NCBI RefSeq assembly: GCF_963678635.1
Contig: NC_087068.1
Location: 55,026,467 to 55,090,466 of the forward strand
DNA length: 64,000 nucleotides
Direction: 5' to 3'
DNA from: Symsagittifera roscoffensis
Taxonomy: Eukaryota; Xenacoelomorpha; Acoela; Convolutidae
Shown here: piece after piece, positions 1 to 10,185 of the stretch
Layout of the letters: each line of letters opens with the position of its first letter
Numbering within the stretch: position 1 is the stretch's first letter
Position numbers and translations under genes: made by a program
Notes under the pieces: generated by a model
Told to the model about the DNA's origin: nothing
The model's input: the letters and a program-made list of their open reading frames with translations, nothing else
The model's database searches: none

Positions 1-3000
1 CCAACTCGATGTGAACTGCTCGAGTCGTGAGGCAGGTAAATAGGAAACCCCATCTCTTTTCGGTACTTCGGCGTATTGGCACTTGAAACGGGCCAAAGTA
101 ATCAACACCTGTGTTGGAGAAAGGAGGCTGCTTGTAACCCAGTCTTTCAATCGGTAGGTCAGACATAATGGGCACAACTGTTTTTGCTTTGCGCTTACGG
201 CATGTTATGCAAGTATTTGCGATGTTCCCAAGTAACCAGCGCAACTTCAGAACAATGTATTTCAACTGAACTACAGCACGCATGTAATCCAACCCCTGAT
301 GTGCATGTTGAAAGTGCATATGCCTAATCAACATATGAGCATCCAGTATTATTGGATGTTTGCTATCAAAGTCGGTATCAACAAGACGGCTGATACGTCC
401 AGTTGAACGCAGGATGCCAGCTGGGCCGATGAACGGAGAATATTTAGCAATCCGACTTTTCTTTGTTATCAGTTTATCGGACTGAAGTATTTTCACTTCG
501 GCAGGAAATGATTCGGACTGAGCGAGATAAATGAGCTTCTGCTCGGCAACATCTAACTCGGACGGGTCGGTTATTTCCAGCGTTTTTGTACGGAAGTGTT
601 TATGCGATGGTAGCACACGAAGCATAAATGCTAAAACACGTTTGTACTTTACAATTGAGCTGAATTTATCCCAATTTTCAAACAGACGGATCGACGGCGC
701 TTTCTCAGATGAAGCATCAACAACAAACGTAGATGCAGTCTCAAGGCATGTATCAATGTCACAGAGTGGGCCTTTTAATTGGATCTTTTTGATGACATCA
801 GTGTTCGGCTTGAATGGCCAATCACATGTCCTCAATATACTAGGGCCTCTAACCCAGCTGCTATCCTTGAGGGCTTCCGAAGAAATCCCTCGTGTGCCGG
901 TATCAGCTGGGTTATCACCACTGAGTACATGATTCCATTGATCAATGGTGGTGGACTCCAAGATTTCACCAGTGCGGTTTCCAACAAACACAGGAAATTT
1001 GTTGCACGAGTTAAGCCACTGGAGAACGGTGGTAGAATCAGTCCACATGAATACATTGCTTACTTTGAAAGTAAGCGCTTTCAAAATCTCTTCTTTGAGT
1101 CGAGTCGCAAGCAGAGCAGCCTGAAGCTCTAACTTGGGAATGGAGAGCATCTTCATAGGCGCTACACGGGCTTTCCCAAATGCAAAAGCTAACTCGGTCT
1201 TTTGCGATTTAGCAAGTCGGGCTCGGAGAAACGATACGGCGCAAAAAACGTCCTGCGAACTATCACCGAACGTGTGAAGTTCACAGCGGTCGAACGGTTC
1301 GGTAAAGTAGCTACGAGGTATCGTCAGAGTACCTAATAGTGGAAGTCCTGAGTGCCAATCTAGAAATTGTTGTTTAATTTCCTCTGGGAGATCATCATCC
1401 CACTTTTGACCACTGATTCTCCATATGTCTTTTAGTAAAAGGCGCGCTTTCACAGTATATGGAGCTACCAGTCCTATTGGATCAAAAACTGAGGAAACAA
1501 AACTCAACACGGTGCGTTGAGTAATTGCTATATCTAGTGGTCGATCAACACCTCTACTTACTACTAGGGTATCTTTTACATGATCCCACCTGAGACCAAG
1601 AACATGCAACGATTAGTCTGGACTCTTACAAATATCCTTAACTGACGGTTTGGACTCACGGTTGTCCGGATTAAGAGCGGTTGTAACTTCGGGTACATTG
1701 CTAACAAACTTTGTCAGGTTAAACCCACCGAATTTGAGCATTGCGACTAAGTCTTTACTTAGGCTAAGAGCGTCAGCGGTATTTTCGAACGAGTCAAGAT
1801 AGTCGTCCATGTAAAACTTCTGGACAACGGCTGAAGCGGCTTCGGGGTATTCAGCTTGATTTTCAGAAGCAGTTTTTTGTAGCGCGAAATTCGCACAAGT
1901 TGGCGAATCACGAGCGCCAAAAATATGACGGGTGTATTGGTGAACCACCACACTTGAAGTGGGGTCCTCCCGCCACAAAAAACGGAGAGACGGTTGATCT
2001 CGCGCAAGTACTCCAACTTGTAAGAACATACCTTCTATGTCCGCTGAGACGGCGTACTTGTGTTGACGGAACCTCAACAGTACAAAAATAAGATTTTGAA
2101 GGAGATCCGGGCCAACCAAGAGAGATCTATTTAAGGAAGTGCCATGAAATTTGGATGCTCCATTGAGCACACGGCGCACCTTGCCGGGTTTGTTCGGGTT
2201 CAAAACCGGATGGTGTGGAAGATACCATTCACGTTCGGCTCGTGAGCTGGGATCGTGCGGGTTGACGGTTATGACATATCCTTCACTTATATCTTCTCTG
2301 ATTGTTTCGGTATACTTCTCGCGAAGTAACGGATCTTTATCTAATCTTTTCTCTAACGACTTCAATTGGGCTAATGAAGAATAATAATTGTTAGGCAAGC
2401 TAACATCATTATCACTCCACAGCATCGGTACAGTGTAACGCTCACCATCGTGAACGGTTTCAGTTTTTAGGATCGACAAAGCACGCTTGTCTGCGGCGGA
2501 ACGGGCATCTACTTGCTTGAACGCACCATACGACTCTAACTCATACCAAGTTTTGATTTGGTCGGTCAGAGAAGTATCGTCCGTAACGCAGTTAAAGGAA
2601 GAAGAATTTAAGGACGAACGATCAGGAGACGGACCACTAATGACGCAACCTATCGGAAGTCGGACGGCGCACGGTGAGTCAAGTTCATCTCCGAAGACAT
2701 GTTCGAGGGGTCTTATCGCATGATAGAAGTCCTGTCCTATAACTATCTCAATCTCTTTGTAATTATACGCAGTCGTCTTTAACGGGGCTAGTTGCGGGTA
2801 TTTGACCTGCATTTCGGAAACGTTTATAACATCGGGTCCTATATACATGTTGTGCTTAACGAAAGCGACAAACGAAAACGAAAATTCACTTTCATTGGGC
2901 TTTGCGGAAACTTTCAAGTGAACTCGTTGAGTTTTAGATGCCTTGGTTGAGTTAAAACCATCGGTCGTAACATTTACGGGCGTGCCAACTAATTTCAGAC

Positions 3001-5860
3001 GTTCAACGAGTGCCGCGGAAACCCAAGAATGAGTGGAACCGGTGTCACAAAGTGCTAGTGCATTCGAATTTTCCGAACCAGAGGACACATCTACCAACGC
3101 AACGGGAAGAATACCTTTTGCAGTTCCCTCACAAGGTTTAACACAAGCTGCGTTATTTGCAGAAGTAGTGTTTGTATTAGTTTGAGTCGATGGTGATCGG
3201 TCGGCCTCTTTGGGCGGTAAAACTTTCTCGGCTCCATGAAGAAGCACATTGTGAGTGCTCTCACAGTCCTGTTTTGGGCATTTTTTTGCCTTTTGGCACT
3301 TTCGGAAGGTATGGTTGCCTTGTAAACAAGAAAAACAGAGCTTTTGTTCTGCTACATATTTAGCCCTTTGTGTTGCGTTTTTCTCTTTGAACACGGAACA
3401 GTTCCAGAGTGCATGCTGCCCTTTGCATAGCGAGCATGGAGGAAACCTCGTCTTTTCTCTACTTTTCTCATCCTTAGAACTTACCTTAGTGTTACCTGCA
3501 AGCACTTTTGTAACTACTTTTTGTTTAACTGGCTGCTCGACTTTGACTAAAGATTTCAATCGCTCATGGCCTTCTGCCTTATTCGTAAGCCAATCGTTGA
3601 AGTCTATCAATGTTAATCGCTGCCAATGTTGTCTAACAGTATGCATGGACCATGCCTCTTTTAGATTTGGAGGAAGCTTACTGACGGCTTGATTTAATAG
3701 GTTCACACTTTTCAAGTCGTCATTGAACGACAAAGACCTAAAAACAGCTACGAGCCCAGAAATCACCGCAGAAAAACTTATAACATGGTCAGAGTTGTGC
3801 ATCTTCAATGCGGGAAAATTCTTCAACTTATCCAAATGTGCACCAACTACAACATGAGGTTGCCCAAACTTTCTCTGGAGAGTTGCTAGAGGATCCTTAT
3901 ACAACACTCCACTGTAGCCGTATTCCGCAATTGCACTCTTGGCTTTGTCTTTAACGTGTGTTTTCAGATATTTGAGTTTTTCATCATCAGTTAGCATAGC
4001 CGAATCAACTGTTGCTTGGAACTGCCCGAACCATTCATACCAGTTAAGTGGTTCTCCATCAAACACTTCCAAGTTCAACTCCGGTAGACGGTCTTTGCGG
4101 CTATGCAGAATGATATCTGCTAACTCTCTCGCCGAGATGGGTTGTTCGCTATTAGGCACGTAAGACGGGCCCGTAGTGGGCGCAGGATATGTAGGTGGAT
4201 AACCTTGATGCGCTGTTTCAACAACTGGATGAGTTTGCGGCTGGGTGTAATACACAGTCCCAAAACTTGTATAAGGAACTACGGTGTTTGGTGGAACAAC
4301 AGGAGTTGTCACTGAGAAAACGTTTGAGGGCGGTGCGCAGTATTGAGGAACTGGCATCGTTTGCGCAGTCGCGGCAGGTCTCCACAAACTGCTATACGGG
4401 TTATAGTGTTCACTTGAGAAACTTGTTGGGTTGTTTGGAACATTTATAGGTTGATGGGATGGCGCTGCAGGCGCCTGATACCCAGTTGAAACGGGGCCGG
4501 AATGTGGCTGACTGACCGGAAGCAAAGAGGGAATAGGAACGGTTGACGGGACAAATGGTCGAATAATCGGAAGCGAAATGGGAATCGGAACGGTTAATGG
4601 AGGAACAAAAGGTTGACTCGCCGGAAGCGAAACTGGATTAGTAACGGTCGACACAGAAGGCGGTGCCACATTAATGGTGGGATTACCAAAGGGCATTGAA
4701 GCGGGAATGCTACCACTTGCTTGTGGTATCAGAATGTGATTTTGCGAAACTTCAGCATGAGGTGTTGAAGCTAAGTGTGGAGTAACAAAGTTTGAGCTGG
4801 AGGCAACGAACTGTGGTAAACTAGATGGGTTCTCGATTGAGTGCAATGACAGACGCGATTGGACCAAACTTGATCTCTGAGCCTGAATTCGATTCCTATT
4901 GTGGCCTCCCGGTTCACTGTATGTGGTTTGACCAGCATTGACGACGGCACCCCCGCTGACGACGGCACCAACCCCTTGCAAAACATCAGTAGCAATCAAA
5001 GTGGAACTCTCGACTACTGGATGACTTTGCTCTGAGCTTGCAACAACTTCGGCCTGCTCTTGCTCAGTGACAACGTTCTCTACCCATTGTTCAGTACGTT
5101 GTGGGTCAACATGTGTTACGCTAGCATTTCCTATCTTCTCACTTGCTGCAGAAAGCTCTTCTTCCAACTCGAATTCCTTTAACTCAATTTCAGCCAGTTT
5201 CTTGCGGTGTACCTCAGCTAGTTCTTCCAACTCTAAATTACCTTGCTGTTCTTTTATTTTCTTTTGCTGCGCTTTCAACTTCAATGACACCTTTGCTTGT
5301 CTCTCAAGTTCCTCCTGCTGCTTCTTCAAAACCAACAAATCTCGCCTCTTCTCAGTTGATGTTTTTGACTGCGCGACGGTATAGCGACTGGATTTATGCG
5401 AACCTGATTTATGATGTCGACTACTGTACCGCGACACCTTAGAGCGCGCATCTGCTTCATGTGAATCTTGTGGTTGTGTTGTTACGATCGTACTTAACGA
5501 TTCTGCAACATTGTCAAGCTCTGTTTCCTCAGGTTCAACGTTTAAGCCAGCTTTATATGATGCAGCCTTCTGTAAAACTGTATCGTTTCTTGATGTAACC
5601 GTATGAAGCCACATATCCTGCGCTGGTATCAATTTATCAGGATCAACACTTTTAGAAGCTAACTTAATCAATTACTCATTTATTTCAACTGCAGTCTCTA
5701 TCAGGCTCTTGCAATTCTGAATCTGAGTGTCAATCTTTGATGAGCGACTCTGACTTTCAATGTTCTCAATTATAATTTCATGGCACTTGTACAGTTCATT
5801 TTCAAGCTTGGTTCGCTTCGCAAATAACCTTTGAACCCTCTTCTGAAAGTTCTCATCCAT
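1..5860 (-). pseudogene. gag-pol: BEL/Pao gag-pol polyprotein with two in-frame TAA stops
   Basis: The ATG at 5860-5858 sits in a strong context (AGCCATGG) and opens a single frame that runs to base 1, broken by TAA at 5674-5672 and at 1615-1613. Counting residues from base 5671: charged coiled coil at about 107-180, Pro/Ser-rich linker 290-510, DUF1759-like gag 525-680, Cys/His zinc motifs 746-800, aspartic protease DTGS at 875-878, RT motif SADIEGMF near 1209 and catalytic YMDD at 1287-1290. Past the second stop the frame continues with the RT end, RNase H (acidic residues near bases 1263 and 1040), the integrase zinc region (about 340-180) and the first DDE aspartate in GVDYFGP near base 105. 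Both stops could be C-to-T changes of CAA. It copies and integrates the element; this copy is likely defective unless stops are read through. Confidence 0.92.
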
Positions 5861-5945
5861 GGCTCTAGGGTCTATACTTAACTCAAACTATACTTAACGG
5901 TTATCGGGCGTTTGCGGGGCGATTCGGAACGGTTTTCGGTGAGTA

Positions 5946-6457
5946 AAGTTACCAATGGGGCTGGGGATTAAGTAAGTCGGTTGATATCAAACAACACACA
6001 CGGAGTAAAACTGAGGATGAATAAAACCAACTTAACTTACTTAATATCACCTCCCTGACCACTTAGGATGATGTTACGGCGTACGAAATTTGTTGAACGG
6101 TCGTACGACGGTGCGTCACTACTAATCGGCTAGTAGCTCGACGAATTACCAAGAGGTTTGGGAATTAAGCAAGTCGGTTGAAAACCAACAACACACGCGG
6201 AGCAAACCTGAGGATGAAAGACAACAACTTAACTTGCTTAATTTTACCGTCCCGGACCACTTAGTCAGTCGTTGCGAAACGAATGTTTTGAAAAGCGAAC
6301 GGATGCAAACAGGTATCAAGTCGTTGTAAACCTTAAGTTTACCAATGGGGTTGGAGAATCAGGCAAATCGGTTAAGTTCCAACAACACACGTGGAAAAAA
6401 CCTGAGGATGAAAAAACTCAACTTAATTTGCCTGATATTTCGCTACCAGACCACTTA
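5946..6457 (-). repeat. Three tandem hairpin modules in the BEL/Pao leader
   Basis: Three diverged copies of a roughly 118-base unit lie at about 5949-6064, 6146-6263 and 6339-6457. Each holds a perfect stem: 5967-5977 with 6035-6045, 6163-6174 with 6232-6243, and 6358-6368 with 6426-6436. The space between arms is 57 nt in all three. Stem bases differ between copies at four positions and every change is matched in the partner arm. The conserved loop carries a CTGAGGATGA motif (plus strand). They lie between the primer site and gag, where packaging, dimerisation or translation signals sit in retroelements; the actual role is unknown. Confidence 0.85.
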
Positions 6458-6950
6458 CCATAAGGTTGGTGTCATGTTACAGCACAGTTTCGCAGAATTA
6501 TGGGGACGTTTTGACGATTTTTTGGAAATTTTTTACTTTTTTCCCAAAATTTTTCGGAAAATTTTGGTCGACAGGTTCGAGTCGCAAACCAATCCAAAAA
6601 ACTAGTCCAGTACCTTTTGTCTATGTTCCGTTTTTCTGGACTTTCAATCCGTTCACAATTACTCAAAAATTTGTGGTATCGGGAAAAAATACCACTTGTA
6701 GCTTGCTTTGAGTTGAGATACACAATAAGACACCGTATGTAATTTTATTGCACAAAAAAGTTTATAAAGATTAGACTAGTCTTACAGTTTTTGACGGTTT
6801 TGGAGATTGGGCGGTCACCGGGAAAAATCCAAAAACTTCGGGTGTCGAGAAAAACACAGCTCCACTTTGACCACAAGTCAACAATCAGGACACCTGAACA
6901 GGCCTCTCTTCCGCTAATCAGTCTGCTCTTTCGTCAGTCTGCTATGTCGT

Positions 6951-7009
6951 CTGTCGGCTTACAGGCTCCTCGCTGTCGGCTTACAGGTCTGTCGTCTGTC
7001 GGCTTACAG
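6951..7009. repeat. Triplicated 14-mer in the BEL/Pao leader
   Basis: CTGTCGGCTTACAG occurs at 6951-6964, 6973-6986 and 6996-7009, spaced 22-23 bases. Each copy starts CTGT and ends ACAG, so it is weakly self-complementary. It lies between the primer-binding site and the hairpin modules; no function is evident. Confidence 0.8.
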
Positions 7010-7385
7010 TCCGACTGCACACTTCCAATTTGGTCAACACACTGATGTCTGGCCAATGAGAATTCGGCCAAACGGGTGAGGCGGTATTCTGTGGTATTTC
7101 GGCCAATCGCGTCCCTTGTGTCGATCGAATTTGTGTCGTCGTCGGTCCCTCACGACAGCATATAGCACGGAAGGGGGGTACTCTTCCTTTCAGAATATAT
7201 ATCGAGTGAAGAGGATAGAAGACAACTCAGTGGCGTCTAACTTTACATTCTTGTCACCAGAAGAACAGCTCATTTCAATTATTGGTAGGCATTTATTTAT
7301 CCTATTCTGAGGTTCAATTATCCTTTGTTCGACCTGAAGGTTGCGAGAAAAATAAACTCGGGTCCCTGTCAATACAACAACTCGT

Positions 7386-7403
7386 GTCCCTTGTGGGGCG
7401 CCA
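7386..7403 (-). other. tRNA primer-binding site (Lys-like)
   Basis: The minus strand reads TGGCGCCCCACAAGGGAC directly after the LTR end. TGG pairs with the CCA end of a tRNA. The first eight bases equal those of classical tRNA-Lys primer sites, and about 15 of 18 positions agree with the Lys3 type. The primer tRNA of this host cannot be fixed without its tRNA set. Confidence 0.78.
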
Positions 7404-7406
7404 AAA

Positions 7407-7749
7407 TGTGCGCCTCAATCTCCACGGATTGTAAAAATATCGGGTTTCAACAATTTAATTCGAGCATTTTATCGGCAAAATAACTCGGTAACAATAATAC
7501 TCAATTTATCGGTAAGAATGATATTTTTACCAAACTTTTGTATTGTTAACATCGGTCACATCGGCACAAAAAACTCCATAACTCAAAGCAAGCTGCAAAA
7601 ATGGCCAGTATTTGTCCTTGAGACAAATTGCTCTTTTTAAAGGTCAACCTTAATCAAGGCTGAACCAAATTAGAGCGAAAAGATGGTTAAAATCGGTTTT
7701 GGGGGGGACCGAACCTGGTTACGGAGCATCCAATCAGGTTCGGTGCACA
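7407..7749 (-). repeat. 5' LTR of the BEL/Pao element
   Basis: On the minus strand the LTR would start TGTGC at 7749 and end GCACA at 7407, so it has 5-bp terminal inverted repeats and the usual TG...CA ends. Three bases (TTT) separate its end from the primer-binding site. A TTTAAAAA box near 7634-7641 could act as a TATA element. A 10-bp inverted repeat (7708-7717 with 7735-7744) lies near its start. The inner end is well fixed by the adjacent primer site; the outer end is inferred from the TGTGC/GCACA symmetry because the second LTR is outside the window. Confidence 0.72.
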
Positions 7750-7769
7750 TTCGAGTTCTAGAAAGGAAA

Positions 7770-7840
7770 TGACCTAGTCGGGATTCGAACCGGCGCCGAA
7801 CCCGCCGGGACGCACCATGTATACGCTTGGCTACTGTCCC
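7770..7840 (-). pseudogene. tRNA-like sequence with A and B boxes, decayed
   Basis: The 71-base minus-strand stretch has an A-box-like TAGCCAAGCG (7833-7824) and a perfect B box GGTTCGAATCC (7791-7781) at tRNA-like spacing, and the D stem can form (GCCA with TGGT). The acceptor ends pair poorly (the 5' end looks like GACCTAG with two bases missing), the T stem has mismatches and no proper anticodon stem forms. It is therefore a tRNA pseudogene or the head of a tRNA-derived SINE. It ends 20 bases from the BEL/Pao LTR. Confidence 0.5.
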
Positions 7841-10074
7841 TGTATGCATTTACATTTATATGCATTTGTACTATTGTTTTATATTTGCGCTGCAACAGAA
7901 AGTGTTTTTTTTCGATATTGCAGTCGGATCTTTTGGACTTCTCAAACTCACCGTCAGTTTTTTGAGTAAGTAGTAAAACCAAAATCTACATCAGACAAAA
8001 TACTTTTGAAGGACTATTGAAAAAACGTCTGACAAAGTTTGAAGGAAAATCAGACCAAATACAAGTCGGAACATTGAAGCAGACAGTTTTTTTTAACTGT
8101 GCAACGAAAAATACTTTTGTGAAACTTTTACATTGGTTTCCAAATTGAAGTTTCTGAGCAATTTAAAAGACCTCAGATTGCTCTAGAATGTATTTTTCTA
8201 AGCTAATCGAAGGATCTAGGTTTTTTTCAGCTTGTAGTTTATTTTTCTTGCAGGTAAGTTTCTGAAAAAGAATTGTGATTCACAATGTAGAAAAAATTGA
8301 AAAAACTGAAAAACAGTTTTGAACGAGGATAACCGGTTGCTGTGCAAATATCACAGAAAGATCTGATCCCAAAAGCGAAATTTTTTTTTGATGTAACAAA
8401 ATAAGATTTTTTTCGTTTGTCCAGCTTTGAATGGACTTGAACAAAAAGCCTAGCAAATAGGTATACTCGGCTGAAAAAAATAAAATACGCATACTTGGCC
8501 AAAAATATTTTCGGAAAACAAAAATAACAAAAATTTGAAACAGTTTTTAGTATTTTTTCGAAATTTTATAGACCTAAATTATAGTCTTTTTTAAGTTGCT
8601 GACAGTTAATGAAAGTTTTTGTTGTCAAGAAAATCATTCCATTTTTTTTTTCGTTTTTTTTTGTTTCTGATTTACAGACTTGCTCGTTCGCTTTTTATGC
8701 TCAAAAACAGTCTCAAATCAAGACCGGTTTTTCTCTACACAGGGTAACTTTTTTGGATGTTTCCAGTAGAGTTTGATTAACGACTGTTAGAGCTTCCAAA
8801 TGATAGATCACTCCTCTCTTCCTGTCTACTATGAGTGGTGTCTAATTTTGCGTGGAAAACGAAAAAATCTCGCTTTTGAAACACACTCCAGAGCAATCTC
8901 AAACTCTTAGACAAAAGCAAGACAATATAGAAGTCTCAATTTCTTCAAAAAAGTAACAAAATTGATTTAAAAATTGGTTTTTGATTAAAAAATATTCAAA
9001 TGTTCCAATCAAATACAAAATTGTCATAAGTTTTTCAATGTGGTTTACCTTGAATAAAAATAGGGACTGAAACTAGCCCCTACCGTTAAACTCACTTGCT
9101 TGAATTAAAAATATTATACAATGCAAATTTTGAGAATTAGACACAACCCTCCTGGAACAATTTGATTCATTTTTTGATTTAGTTTTTGCTATGAGAAGAA
9201 AATTAGTTATACTTAACAAGTTTCAGTTTTCTTTTAAATTGATTACGTAATTGAATACTTAATTTTTGGTTTACTAACCTGGTCCGCCCGTTTTCGGGTT
9301 ACTGACAAATCGATTTACTAGCCTACCAAAATTATATCATTGTTTTTGCAAAAAGCTTGTGAAATCTGAAATCGTTGAATTTGTGCCGAGCCCCATTTCA
9401 ACAACGTGAAGTTCTGTCCCAAAGATGTTTTTACATAATAAACGGGTTAGTTGTTCCAGATTAGATATAAAATATTACTGAAGAAAGAACCTGCATGATA
9501 GAAGTGTCGAATTCGCGGGGTAAAATAAGCGATAGTCACAACACAAACCCTCCCTTATCCCATGAGATCCCTTCCCCATCCTGGCCTGAGGGGATGAACT
9601 CACTATTTGAGTTCAGTTCGGCGTGGGTCAAAAATCACAGTTCGTCGATTTTGTTTTTGGTATCATGAGTCAACATCCTCATCCCGAAATCAAAGCATAT
9701 TAATCAGAGTTGAGACTTTTTTCAAGAAGATATTTTGACTATTTATTTATTTCCATAACAAAGAAAAAACAATATTTAAAAAAATTCTTAGGGTGTATCC
9801 AATTTTGCGCATGATTAACTCAACTTTTACTTCAATTAAAAACAACGCGATTTGAAAACATCGCTTCAAAGAGAATACATTAAGACCATTTGACTAAAGA
9901 AGCACGTAAACATCTCGCGTTTGCTTTTTAAGTTATAAATCATAAGATTAACCAACGCAAGCCATCATTACAACTGCATTAGTTAAAAACAATAAAAGTA
10001 TAACATTTTCATTTAAAACTACAATGACAAACTTCGATTATGTAAGCCAATTTATAATTTAGTTTTACTACAAA
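7841..10074. other. AT-rich intergenic DNA upstream of the coiled-coil gene
   Basis: I see no exon, RNA gene or transposon end here. Short reading frames are not supported by splice sites or composition. The promoter and any 5' untranslated exons of the gene starting at 10075 should lie at the right end of this stretch but show no clear motif. Confidence 0.5.
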
Positions 10075-10185
10075 ATGTCGACCGAAGAAGAAGTTGCTGA
10101 TGTTGATTCAATTGGAGAATTTGAAACTTCTGATGATGAAACTAAGTCAGATGAAACAATTACCTTGGACAATATAACGGAGGAG
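10075..10185 (+). CDS. Exon 1: start codon plus acidic repeat unit 1
   Basis: ATG at 10075, then 35 codons beginning TEEEVADVDS, ending NITEE before GTTAGT. Every later unit starts at the same ACC codon directly after a splice acceptor, so this first exon is a copy of the unit that gained a start codon (ATGTCG in place of the acceptor). It lacks the QELEA segment present in units 2 and 6. Confidence 0.82.

Larger units (their letters stand above)
1..7749 (-). mobile_element. BEL/Pao LTR retrotransposon, cut by window edge
   Basis: This is a nearly complete element read on the minus strand: LTR, primer-binding site, long leader, then gag, protease, reverse transcriptase, RNase H and the start of integrase, leaving the window at base 1. 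The order protease-RT-RNase H-integrase, the gag domain resembling DUF1759, the paired CCHC-like zinc motifs and the DUF1758-type protease are the BEL/Pao signature. Only two premature TAA codons interrupt almost 2000 codons, so the copy is young. The 3' part of integrase, the polypurine tract and the 3' LTR are outside. The family call is firm; the outer LTR boundary is inferred. Confidence 0.93.
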
